From positions 1-34,862 of the forward strand of contig JAIOQJ010000256.1 of the NCBI GenBank assembly GCA_021413475.1: a stretch of DNA of 34,862 nt, written 5' to 3'. Made by a program: the position numbers and the translations under genes. This stretch comes from Planctomycetota bacterium. Its GTDB lineage: Bacteria > Planctomycetota > Planctomycetia > Gemmatales > Gemmataceae. Under the pieces are notes generated by a model. It did not search any database. It was not told the origin of the DNA and worked only from the letters and a program-made list of their open reading frames with translations. Within the stretch, counting starts at the first letter, position 1. The number at the start of each line of letters is the position of its first letter. Shown piece after piece: positions 7,946 through 18,000 of this stretch.

Positions 7946-9406
7946 ATGCCCCCCTTGACCATCATCATTTTCGGCGCGTCGGGCGATTTGACGTCGCGGA
8001 AACTGATCCCGGCTTTGTTTCACCTTGACATGGCGGGGCTCTTGCCGGACGACGCCAACATTGTCGGCGTGGCTCGCCGTCCGTTCTCGAACGATGCCTT
8101 CCGCAGTTCCGTCGAGCCGATGACCCGCGAGGCCATGCTCTCGATGGGCGAAAGCTGGTTCCCCGGTGCCTGGAACCGATTCGCCAAGCGGTTGTTCTAC
8201 GTCGCCGGCGATGCCACCACCACGGAAGGGCTGCAACATCTCACCGAATTCCTCCAGAAACGAGAAGGGACGACTGGCGGACAACGACTCTATTACCTCT
8301 CCGTTTCGCCGGACCTTTATCCTCAAATCGCCGCTCGCTTCGGCGAGGCCGGCTATGAAAAAGAAATCGGCGGGTTCCGCCGCGTGGTCATCGAGAAGCC
8401 GTTCGGCCACAATCTCGAAACGGGCCGCGCGGTGAACAAGAGCCTGCATGCGTGCTTCCGCGAGGATCAGATCTATCGCATCGATCATTATCTCGGCAAG
8501 GAGACGGTGCAGAATATCTTGATTTTCCGCTTCGCGAACACGATGTTTGAGCCGCTCTGGAACCATCAATACATCGATCACGTACAGATCACCGCGGCGG
8601 AGAAAGTGCCGGTCGGCAAACGCGGCGGCTATTACAACGATAGCGGCGTCCTCCGCGACATGTTCCAGAGCCATCTTCTTCAAGTCGTCACCATGGTGGC
8701 GATGGAGAACCCCGGCCGTTACACCGCCGACCGGCTTCGTAACGAGAAAATCAAAGTCCTCGAAGCGATGAAGATCTCAAAGGTCGAGGATGCCTTCAAC
8801 AACATTGCCGTTGGCCAATACGACGGCTACCGCAACGAGGAAGGCGTGCCGAAGGATTCGAAAACGCCCACCTACGCGGCCATCCGGCTCGAAATCGACA
8901 ACGGCCGCTGGAGTAACGTGCCGTTCTATGTGCGGTCGGGTAAATCGATGCGTTCCCGGTATAGCGAAGTGTCCATTCAGTTTCGTTGTCCGCCGCACAT
9001 GCTGATTCCGATGCCGCCGGGAGAGACGCTCGAGTGTAATCATTTGTCACTCATCCTTCAGCCGAATGAGGGGATCCGGCTGAATTTCCAGACGAAGGTC
9101 CCCGAAGTTGACGGCACACGCCTGCAAGCCCGCGATCTGGCGTTCGATTACCGCGACGCATTTACCGAACGCGCCCTTCCGGAAGCCTACGAACGCCTAC
9201 TGCTCGATGCGATCATGGGTGAAGCAACCCTGTTCATGCGCAACGACGAAATTGAACAAGCCTGGGAAATCATGGATCCGCTCATCGCGGCCACCGAAGC
9301 CGCCAACGCCCCGCAACCGGAAGTTTACGCTCCCGGCAGCGACGGCCCCAAGTGCGCGGATGCCCTCCTCGCCAAGGAGGGGAGAAAGTGGCAGAAGATT
9401 CGGTAG
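7946..9406 (+). CDS. zwf: Glucose-6-phosphate 1-dehydrogenase
   Basis: Catalyses NAD(P)-dependent oxidation of glucose 6-phosphate to 6-phosphogluconolactone, the entry to the oxidative pentose phosphate and Entner-Doudoroff routes. The 486-residue length is normal. The N-terminal nucleotide-binding motif 'IFGASGDLTSRKL', the 'VIEKPFGHNL' motif and the substrate/catalytic motif 'RIDHYLGKETVQN' (about residue 178) are all intact. The start at 7946 follows a good ribosome binding site and places the dinucleotide motif at the expected distance. A PfkB sugar kinase begins 47 nt downstream on the same strand, so the two are likely co-expressed in sugar catabolism. The upstream gene is divergent, with a family A repeat in between. 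Confidence 0.97.
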   Translation: MPPLTIIIFGASGDLTSRKLIPALFHLDMAGLLPDDANIVGVARRPFSNDAFRSSVEPMTREAMLSMGESWFPGAWNRFAKRLFYVAGDATTTEGLQHLTEFLQKREGTTGGQRLYYLSVSPDLYPQIAARFGEAGYEKEIGGFRRVVIEKPFGHNLETGRAVNKSLHACFREDQIYRIDHYLGKETVQNILIFRFANTMFEPLWNHQYIDHVQITAAEKVPVGKRGGYYNDSGVLRDMFQSHLLQVVTMVAMENPGRYTADRLRNEKIKVLEAMKISKVEDAFNNIAVGQYDGYRNEEGVPKDSKTPTYAAIRLEIDNGRWSNVPFYVRSGKSMRSRYSEVSIQFRCPPHMLIPMPPGETLECNHLSLILQPNEGIRLNFQTKVPEVDGTRLQARDLAFDYRDAFTERALPEAYERLLLDAIMGEATLFMRNDEIEQAWEIMDPLIAATEAANAPQPEVYAPGSDGPKCADALLAKEGRKWQKIR

Positions 9407-9453
9407 TTCAACAATTTTCTCTTTCGCGTTTCTTTCGTGATACGGAGTTCTGA

Positions 9454-10536
9454 ATGTCGACGAGTCTTACCATCCCTAAAGGGGGAGCCCTGGATTTTCT
9501 TTCGCTGGGCGCACTAATTCACCGACTTGACCCGGGGATTATCCCGTTCCGCAAGGCGTCGGAGTGCAAGATCCACGTTAGCGGCGGCGAGTTCAACGTC
9601 GCCGCCAACCTGGCGGATTGCTTCCGCCTGAATACGGGAATCGCCTCGGCCATGGTCGATTACCCGATCGGCGATCTCATTGCCGAGCGGGTGCGTGGGA
9701 TGGGCGTGAAGCCTTTCTACAAGCACTTCGCCCACGACGGCGTGACCGGCCCGAACATGGCCACCGTATACAGCGACCAGGGTCTGGGCGTCCGTGCCCC
9801 CATCGTCTTCTACAATCGCTGCAACGAAGCCGCCGCCCGTCTCAAGCCGGGCGACTTCGACTGGAAGACGATCTTCGCGAACGGCGTTCGCTGGTTCCAC
9901 AGCGGCGGCATTTTCGCGGCCCTGTCGCCCACGACTCCCGAAATCATCATCGAGGGGATGAAGGCGGCCAAGGCGGCCGGCGCGGTCACGTCGTTCGACT
10001 TGAACTTCCGCGAAAAGCTCTGGAAAATTTTTGGCGGTCTGGAGCATGCCCAGGAAACCCTGCGGCGGATCGTCGCCCATGTCGATGTGCTGGTCGGAAA
10101 TGAAGAGGATCTGCAAAAAGGCCTCGGCATCCCCGGCCCCGAGGTGACTTCGAAGTCGAAGCTCGATCCCAGCACGTTCTTCGGCATGATGGATCAGGTC
10201 GTCAAAATGCAACCGCAGGTCAAGGTGGTGGCGACCACGCTCCGGGAAGTGCATTCCACGAACCGGCATAGCTGGGGCGCGGTGGCCTGGATGTCCGGCA
10301 AGACTTACATCTCGCCGACCTGCGAACTCGACGTCCACGACCGCATTGGCGGCGGCGACGGCTTCGCGTCCGGCTTCTTCTACGGCCTGCTCTCGGGGGA
10401 AACGCCCGAGGAGGCGGTCAAGATCGGCTTCGCCCACGGTGCCTTGATCACCACGTTCCCTGGCGATACCACGATGGCGACGGTCGAACAGGTGAAAGCG
10501 TTTGCCAAAGGCGGATCGGCGCGAATTCAACGCTGA
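9454..10536 (+). CDS. PfkB-family carbohydrate kinase (2-keto-3-deoxygluconate kinase-like)
   Basis: A 360-residue ribokinase/PfkB-fold kinase that phosphorylates a sugar or sugar acid with ATP. The N-terminal signature appears as 'SGGEFNVAANLADCF', and the C-terminal catalytic signature as 'DRIGGGDGFASGFFYG', with Gly in place of the usual Ala, a variant seen among KDG-kinase-like members. It has a ribosome binding site (GGAG) six nt before the ATG. It lies directly after zwf. That pairing would fit a KDG kinase feeding the Entner-Doudoroff route, but the exact substrate cannot be read from sequence, and fructokinase-like or other specificities remain possible. The family call is secure; the substrate is an inference. 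Confidence 0.88.
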   Translation: MSTSLTIPKGGALDFLSLGALIHRLDPGIIPFRKASECKIHVSGGEFNVAANLADCFRLNTGIASAMVDYPIGDLIAERVRGMGVKPFYKHFAHDGVTGPNMATVYSDQGLGVRAPIVFYNRCNEAAARLKPGDFDWKTIFANGVRWFHSGGIFAALSPTTPEIIIEGMKAAKAAGAVTSFDLNFREKLWKIFGGLEHAQETLRRIVAHVDVLVGNEEDLQKGLGIPGPEVTSKSKLDPSTFFGMMDQVVKMQPQVKVVATTLREVHSTNRHSWGAVAWMSGKTYISPTCELDVHDRIGGGDGFASGFFYGLLSGETPEEAVKIGFAHGALITTFPGDTTMATVEQVKAFAKGGSARIQR

Positions 10537-10545
10537 TCTTTTACG

Positions 10546-10559
10546 CGAGCCGGCTCGCC
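10546..10559. repeat. Short perfect palindrome related to family A
   Basis: gcgagccggctcgc is self-complementary and sits just after the sugar kinase stop. It looks like the innermost core of the larger family A units, without the outer arms. Confidence 0.5.
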
Positions 10560-10646
10560 AAATCATTTTCTTGTCCGCTTCCCTACATGAATTCGAATTA
10601 GCTTTCAGACGCTAATTTCAAAACGATTCGTAGTGGAGTTTTCGCC

Positions 10647-11924
10647 ATGGTTCGCGCGACAGGTGCCGGGAAAGTGCAAGAACTACCTCGCCAAGGTTTC
10701 GCCCGCATTCTTCGCAAGGGTTTGCTCTTCAATTTCGACATTGAAGGCGATGCCATCAAGAACGAGCATAAGCAGTGGCTGACAGCCAATGTCGTTCCTC
10801 TTCTCACGAATTCCAACCTGACTATCCGGCTTCGCGGCATGGCCAGCCGCTCCGGCTCGGATGCCTTCAACAAGGCCTTATCGGAACGCCGACTCGCGTC
10901 GGTTCGCCAGTTTTTGATCGGGAAGGGTGGAAAATCCGGCCAATTTCAGACCGTGGCGACCGGCGAAGACGATGCCGCCGCCGCCGGCGCGGCGAATGGT
11001 ACCGAGGACGAGAAGTTTCGAGGCGTCGTCGTTACCGTTGTGGGCGCTCCGCGCACCGCCAAAGTCAAATTTGAACAGGTCTTTCCATCGGATAAGGAAA
11101 ATGGCTTCGACACGACGGTCACACCCAACTGGTTGATGGTTCCTCATGAGGGCTTCGGTCGGGAGATTCGCGTCGTCAATGGGATGGGGTTGCGTGTCGT
11201 TAGCCGTAATCCGGCGATTGCGGTGCCGCTGACATTCATCAAATCGCTGCCGCTGACAACCCTCGAGTCCGACGACGAAGTGATTCGGGTTCGAAATCAC
11301 CTTCCTGGTACGACCTTCTTCGACGTGGTGGAAGCCGATGGCTCCGTGCTGGTTTCGCTCGAAGTCGCCGTTTTGCCGAAGCTACAAGTCAAGTCGGCCT
11401 TTCACTACGTGCAACACTCGACGGTCGGAACCCTCACCCGGAACCTGGGCGACGAAAAAAAGATCGTCGAGGATATGAACAAAATCTATTTGGCTCAGGC
11501 GAATATCGAATTCGTGATCTCGCTGGCGCGGAATCTGCCTCTCACCGACGCCTTCGGTAGCGAAATCAATGAATCGACGGTGATGGTCAATGGTAAGACG
11601 GAATGGGAGCAGTTGACGAAAAACCGCCAGGCCGGTGCCCGGTTTAACGTCTTCTTCGTGCGAGAACTCGAGCAAGGGGCCGAGGGGCTGGGACAAGACA
11701 CCGCAGACGCCCTGGCGACCATTGGCGGTGTCGATTGCGTTTTCGAAGATGACGCGGGGAACGATATGGGTGAGACGGTTGCCCACGAGGCCGGGCATTC
11801 ACTGGGATGCCGCCATAACTCGCCGATCACCTCGACCCAGGACATGCTCATGTGGGACACGACGGATCAACGCGGGCGATTTATTCCCAAAGTTCATGCG
11901 GAATTGATGCGGCAGAAGGTGTGA
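10647..11924 (+). CDS. OmpA-like domain fused to a metzincin-type zinc metalloprotease
   Basis: A 425-residue protein in three parts. Residues about 25-135 resemble an OmpA-like domain ('LRGMASRSGSDAFNKALSERR', which in that family usually binds peptidoglycan). Residues about 160-245 look like a bacterial Ig-like beta domain. The C-terminal half is a metalloprotease with 'VAHEAGHSLGCRH' (His380, Glu381, His384, Gly387, His390), the full HExxHxxGxxH zinc site of metzincins, and a possible Met-turn 'DMLMWD' at 399-404. No signal peptide is visible at the ATG, which has GGAG upstream, so export would need a non-classical route. The gene appears monocistronic and converges on the giant gene at 12016 across a long hairpin. 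The substrate is unknown. Confidence 0.82.
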   Translation: MVRATGAGKVQELPRQGFARILRKGLLFNFDIEGDAIKNEHKQWLTANVVPLLTNSNLTIRLRGMASRSGSDAFNKALSERRLASVRQFLIGKGGKSGQFQTVATGEDDAAAAGAANGTEDEKFRGVVVTVVGAPRTAKVKFEQVFPSDKENGFDTTVTPNWLMVPHEGFGREIRVVNGMGLRVVSRNPAIAVPLTFIKSLPLTTLESDDEVIRVRNHLPGTTFFDVVEADGSVLVSLEVAVLPKLQVKSAFHYVQHSTVGTLTRNLGDEKKIVEDMNKIYLAQANIEFVISLARNLPLTDAFGSEINESTVMVNGKTEWEQLTKNRQAGARFNVFFVRELEQGAEGLGQDTADALATIGGVDCVFEDDAGNDMGETVAHEAGHSLGCRHNSPITSTQDMLMWDTTDQRGRFIPKVHAELMRQKV

Positions 11925-11935
11925 TAACGAAACCG

Positions 11936-12010
11936 GCGAGCCAGGTTGCGTAAGCACCTGGAGGACTTGCTTGTCTAGTCCTCCAGGTGCTTACGCAACC
12001 TGGCTCGCCA
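11936..12010. repeat. Palindromic repeat, family D (perfect inverted pair)
   Basis: Two perfectly complementary 33-bp arms (11936-11968 and 11978-12010) flank a 9-nt loop. Each arm contains its own inner palindrome (ccaggt...acctgg). The outer ends are ggcgagcc / ggctcgcc, shared with family A. It lies between convergent stop codons, so it may terminate both transcripts. The right arm is the same sequence that occurs three times in tandem at 29125-29224. Confidence 0.95.
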
Positions 12011-12015
12011 AACCG

Positions 12016-15000
12016 CTACCGCTGGGGCGGAGCCACATCGCGAATCAGCGCACCGCTATCCTCGCTTAATACCAACACCGCAAACCGTTCGATCGCCTGG
12101 CGTTCCGGCGTGTTGACCGAAACGTAGTCGAAGCGGCCGCGGAGATCGGTGTAGCCGTCCTTGTGGAACTTCACCGAACCGTCAGCGAGCTTGGCGTAAA
12201 CTTTCACGTAGACTTTCTGCAACGGCTTGGCCTGGTCGCTGACCACGCGGACCTGGCCGTAATTCTCGGTGAACTTCACTTCCATGGCGTTGGCATAGTA
12301 GGCTGCCGAGTGCGTCTTGCCCGCGGCCACCACTTCTACCAGCACGTTCCGCTTGACCAGATCGTCCGGCAGCGGGATGGCCATCTTGGTCTGACCGTTC
12401 GGCAGCTTGATTTCTCGCGTGAAGTTCGGCCGGATCGACGCGAACTGGCTGCCGGATTGTTGCACGAACGGATTACGGCTGAACAGAAGCTCGACGTCCA
12501 TCAGGTAATAGTTCACCTTCACGGTGTCGAGATTCTGCCAGGTCAATTGAATCGCCTTGTTATCCAGCGTGAACTCGAAGCCCGGTTCGGTCGCGGCCAG
12601 GACTTCCTGCTGCTGGGCCCGATCGAGCGGATCGACAACCTTGGCGACCTTGCCCTCGATCTCGTCGAGTTGAGCGAGAATCGACGCGAAGGTATTCTTC
12701 CAGCGATCGACCGGATAGTTCACATACTTGGCGACGATCGAGCGGGCCTTCTTCGGGTCGTCGTTGAACATTTCCAGATAGGCGGCACAGTAATCGTACT
12801 GCATCTTGGTCGCGATCTTGGCCGGGTTCACCAGGCCGAACATGTTCTCGGCCTCGGTGATGCGATCCTGGAGCAAGAGGTAGTACGTCACCGCCAGGCA
12901 ATCGGCGTCATCCAGTTGCTTCCGATATGAGAGCGTCGTCATCAACTTGTGGTACTGGTTGTTGAACGTGTCGTTGACGATCTGCCGTTTGCGGCCGAGC
13001 GAATGGGCGCGAGCGTTGACCAACGGCTTGTACTCCAGGTGCTCGTACTGATGGCGAGCGACCGGATCGATCTTCAAGAGAATCGATTCGAGCGGTCCAC
13101 CGCACTCGGCGACCAGTTGGTCCGAGTGGAGCAGGAACTGGCTGGCGGTGTTGACATCGCCATGTTGCAGGCCGTACGACCAGAGCGTCGGCTGGAAGAG
13201 ATGCCGTTCGTTGAGGAGCTTGGTCACCACTTCGAAGAAGGGGCGATCCTTCATGCGGAAGGCGATCTTTTCCAGATTCAGGGCCCGGACGTTTTCGCGA
13301 TTGAGGAACGCGAGGACGTCCTCGTCGGTGCCGTTCTGCGAGACGAAGTCCCACGAAGTGGTGTCGAGCTTGGTCGGCTTCTCGACGACTTCGAACGTGA
13401 ACGCCGGGGCGGCGGTGATGAACTGCTCGTTCTTCGCCACTTGCACCGGGAAGTGGCCGTACTTGCCTGCCTTCGGGAAGTAGAAGAGATAATCGACCGT
13501 CTGCGTGCGATACGGTTCGAGATCGAGCAGCACACTACGCGTGAACTGGCCGTTGGCGACCGGGATGGCTCCCACCGGCAGTTGCACGAGGACCGTCAGC
13601 TTCTGCCGTGACGAGGTCGGATTGGTGACCACGACCTGGCAGCCATAGACGGTGTGGACGACGAACTCCGCGGTCACAAACTTATCGTACTTTTCGCCAT
13701 TTTCTTCGCGGAAGCGGTCGCCGTTGCGATAGAAGTTCTGGCTGATCAAAATCGGGATCTGCCCGTTCTTGCCGTCGGCGGGGCGAACCTCTTCATGGAA
13801 GGCGATCATCGGGCTACCGGCCGTGAGCATCATGCGGCTGCCGTCAAACTTCACATCGTGCTTGCCGGCCTCGAAGGGGAGATCGATAACCGAGAGGGCG
13901 AACATCATCTCCGTGAAATTGCGCGAGGCGTCGGCCAGGTTCAGCGACAGGAATGGCGAATTGCGATCGTGTCGGGCGTAGTCGTACCAGAAGTCACCGG
14001 CCGGAATGAGGCCGGCAACCTGCAGTTGGATGACCTTCTTGTAGTAATTGTTCTCCGCCCACTCCTGGGTCGGGTCGAGTTTGCGGAACAGTTGGCGGAC
14101 CGCCTTGCGCTTCTCGATGGCGTCGTCGAAGTACTTCTCATCGGCGAGCACCTTGTTGAGCATCTCGCCTTCTTTACTGTCCGTATCGCTCTTGTCCTTG
14201 TCGCCGCTTTCGGTGGTCTTGCCGCTTTTCTTCGCGTTTTCCCTGCCGGGCCTGGGTGGGGATTTCGCCGACGGGCCGCCCATTCCAGCCGTCGGGACGG
14301 CCATGTCCGCGTTTGGCTTGCTTTCCGCACGGGGATCCGGTGCCTCGCCTGGAACCCTGTCTCTTCTTGCTTCTTCCAGCCGCTTGGTCTGCTCTTCGCG
14401 AATCAGGCCGACGGTCGCGTCGTCACTCTTGAGGCCGCCGGAATCGACGCCGACGTTGAAGAGGAACAATTGCCGATCGAGATTCGGCGGCAGCAGGCGC
14501 AAGAGATCGTTCAGGTGCCGGGCGGCCTTGTCTGGTTCGCCGGCGATCCGCTGGGCCAGGAGCACGCGTTCGACTGAGTTGAGTCGGCCGTATTCCCACG
14601 GCTGCATGAAGCGCGTCACTTCGTCGCCGAGCAGCCAGAAGTCGAGGAACGTCTTGTCCTTCTTGTTGCGCAGGTACGGCTTGATGACGTCAGCGAAGAA
14701 TTGCGGGTCCTTCTTGAAGAGGAAGAAGTGCAACTCGTGACACGCGAACTTCGAGTAAAGGGCGCGTTTCTCTTCCGGCTTCAGTTTCGGCCAGGTGAGG
14801 ATGAAGTTGAACTCGGCCAGGTTGGGATCCTTCGACAGGGTGGAGTAGAAGGAGTAGACTTTAGGCAGGCTGTCGTACATCTGGAACCGGCTGCCGACGA
14901 TATCGGCAATCGCGAAGGCCTGTCCCGATCCGACGACCGAAACCTGCTTCTGCTGGGTGAAATGCTTGCTGGGGTCGAGCCCGTTCTTCAATCGCAGATC

Positions 15001-18000
15001 GACGAATTCAGTCTTCTGTTCAGGGAGGGTGATGCTGCGAACGGTCGTGCTCAGCGGGTCCACGGCGACGATGTGAATCATCGAGTGGCTACCAATTTCC
15101 TTGAGCGCCACCTTGATATTGCCATCCCTGTCCGGAATCAAATTCAGCCCGATAGCCGTGGCCTCAGCGAGAAAATCGAGATTGGAGAATTCACCGGCGG
15201 CACCGGGTTGCCAGCCGTTGCTCGCATCCTGCTGGGGCTTCGGAGGCGCGAGGGGTGCTGCGGGATTGAAGCCGCCGCCTCGGCCGAACTGGTCGCCGCC
15301 GGCGGCGAGCTGCTCGCCCGTCTCGGTCGTGCGCACTGCCCACGGATTGAGCAGAATGCTGGGCCGATCGAGCATGTTGCCGGGATGTTTTTTCTGCCCA
15401 CGGCGATCGAGGACGTAGCGATACTCATCGCCGATGTTCCGGCCGGTCAGGTAGACCGACTCGGCATGACCGGGCAGCACGCCGCCCAGTTCGCTATCGC
15501 GGACTCGCGCCAGATCGGAGAAGACCGGGAACGCCGGCTGATAACGAGTCGCGAAGACATGAACGCGGGCGTACTTGGTCGCGTCACGCAGATGAATGAC
15601 GACGGCATCGGCATCGTTCTTGATCGATTGGATATGCAACGGCTTCAGGCCGGGCATCTGCATGTGCCGGGTGGTGCCGAGCACATGGCCGGTCTGAATG
15701 ACGCCATCGACGACACGGATACGAATCCGCTCACCGTTTCTTTTCTGATACAAATCGTAATCGCCGGCGGTCAGGCCGCGGAGTTCGAGTACGCCATCGT
15801 GGATCGCCAGGGCATCGAATTTGTCGGCCCGGATATTGCTGCCGAGAACTTCGAACAGTGCGAATTCCTCGTGGCTCGCTTTCTCCTGCGTGCCGAGGTA
15901 CGGCAAGGTGATCGCTTCGCCGGGTTGGGCGTGGATCAGTTGACGGAAGGTGTGCCGATCGATCGAAGGCACCCAGGTGTGCGCGGTCCCTTCCGGGCCG
16001 GTCGCGGTGACGCTGACGATTTCCAACAAGGCCCCGAGGTTCACGCGGCCCTGGGCGTCCGTCTTCAACGTGGTGTGGACCTGTTCCTTGAAGTCGCGAT
16101 GCTTGAACGCGAGTTGAATTGGCCGATCGGGCTTGGCTTCGCCGCTGCGGCCGAGGAGTTCGATCGTATAGTTCGCGCCGAATTTGGCGAAGTGGAGATC
16201 CTCGATCTTGTCGGTTCGTTCGATCTCGTTGAGGCCGAACGTGCGCGTGGCGACCAGGTCGACCAGCTTACCGCTGGCGAGGTTCCGCACCTTGGCCGTC
16301 AAGGTGATGCTGAGCGTGTGCAAGCGGGCGGGCACGCGAATCTCGTGGACCGATTCGCGATCCTCGAACAGTTTGAAGTTCGGCACATCGACGGAAGACG
16401 GGATCCCCGAGTGATCGACGGACGTGATCCGCAGGTTCACTTCTTCGAGGAGTTTCAGCGACACGGGGATATTGTTCAAGAAGAGGCCGGGCCGAATGAG
16501 AACCGGCGCGACCTTTTGCGTGATCAAGCTCTCCCGATCGACATGAATACCCGCGGCCAGACGGTACTGTTCCGGTTCATGGTTGATGAAATCGAGCGAC
16601 GCGAAATCGCCGCGGCTGATCACGATCGGCCGCCGACCGGGGGCCGCGGTGAACGGCACGATCACCAGGCCATCCTTGTCGGCCTTGTATTCGATATTGC
16701 TCAGCCAGACGGTCGCGTCGGACACGGGCTTATTCTGGTCGTCGATCACGCGGATCGACTGACCCGCCGTGCCGGTCACTACCAGCGGCCGCAACCGGCC
16801 CTTGCGGATGAGGGCCCGGCTGCTCTTGCCGCTGCCGATGAAATCGATGACGTAGATGCCCGGTTTGTTCAGCCCGGGGAAATCGAATTTTCGGGCCTGC
16901 CGGCTGAGCGGCGGGTCGTCGTACTTGATTGTTCGCTCGCTATTGGCCACCAGGCCGTCGAGATTGATGTCGGTGTCGATTTCCTGCAATCGCGAACGAT
17001 AGAGCGTGCGCGTGTTGATCTCGTAGACTTTTACCAGCATGGTCGAAACGTTCTTGACGAACAGGTCGAGAACAACTGGTTCATCGGCGGCGAAGTCGGT
17101 CTTGTTCGTGAAGGCGAAATCGATGTCGATGCGGTCCTTCAATTGGCGATAGAGTTCCGGCGGCAGTTTCGACGCCCAGGTTTCAGCATCGCCCTGGCCG
17201 AGTTCGATCTTCGTCTCCGCGAACAGGTGCCGCAGGTAAACGTCGTCGATCCAGGTCTCGTAGAACTTCGGCGATTCCGCATCGGCGAAGAAGTGCTTCA
17301 GGTAACTACGCACGAGCGGTTCATCCATGCCGATCCGCGGCAGCAGAGTCAGTGCCGTGAAGTCGGCATTCAAGTCGGCCGGGTGACGCGTGGACTCGAC
17401 CCGTTCGTTGAAGGTCCGGGCCATGTACGACTGGAAGCGGGGGAGCTTGATGTAATTGTTGAAGCGATCGAGGTTGTAGATATCCTGGGCGCGATCGAAG
17501 GCCAAGCGGTGGAACATGACGTGGGCCTTGAGCGCGTTATGCACGGGGTCGAGCCGATCGACGAACTTCTGCAGGCGTTCGAGATAGGCGAGCGTCAACT
17601 TGCGGTCGCGTTTCCAGTCGTCGTCCGCACCGGGTTGCAGTTTGGTGAGGTAAGTTCGGACGAAAGCGTTCTGATTGAGCACGCCCGGCTTCTGCTTGAC
17701 GAGTTCCTCGAGTTGATCGAGCGTCAGTTGAAAATCGATCGGATGCCCGCCGAACTCGCCGGCATGGGGCGAGTTCAGATCATCGACAATCAATTTCACC
17801 AGGTTGGCGATGTCCGGCCGTTGCAACCGCTGAAGCAGAATCCGGCGGCGCTCGTAGGAGAGGGGTTCCGCGGCCAGCCAATCGAGGGCGACGTCTTCGA
17901 AATTCTCCAGATGACGATTGGGGGCCAGCGAGTAGGCCTTGAGCCGTTCTCGGGAAATGATCGCCTGATCCAGCGACGTCGGCAGATTCGGCGCGGTACC

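Noticed and set aside
7640-8683. 347-residue minus-strand ORF
   Set aside because: It overlaps zwf and the start of the binding-protein-like gene; composition is that of a shadow frame.
9514-10566. 350-residue minus-strand ORF
   Set aside because: It is antisense to the PfkB kinase, which has clear family motifs.
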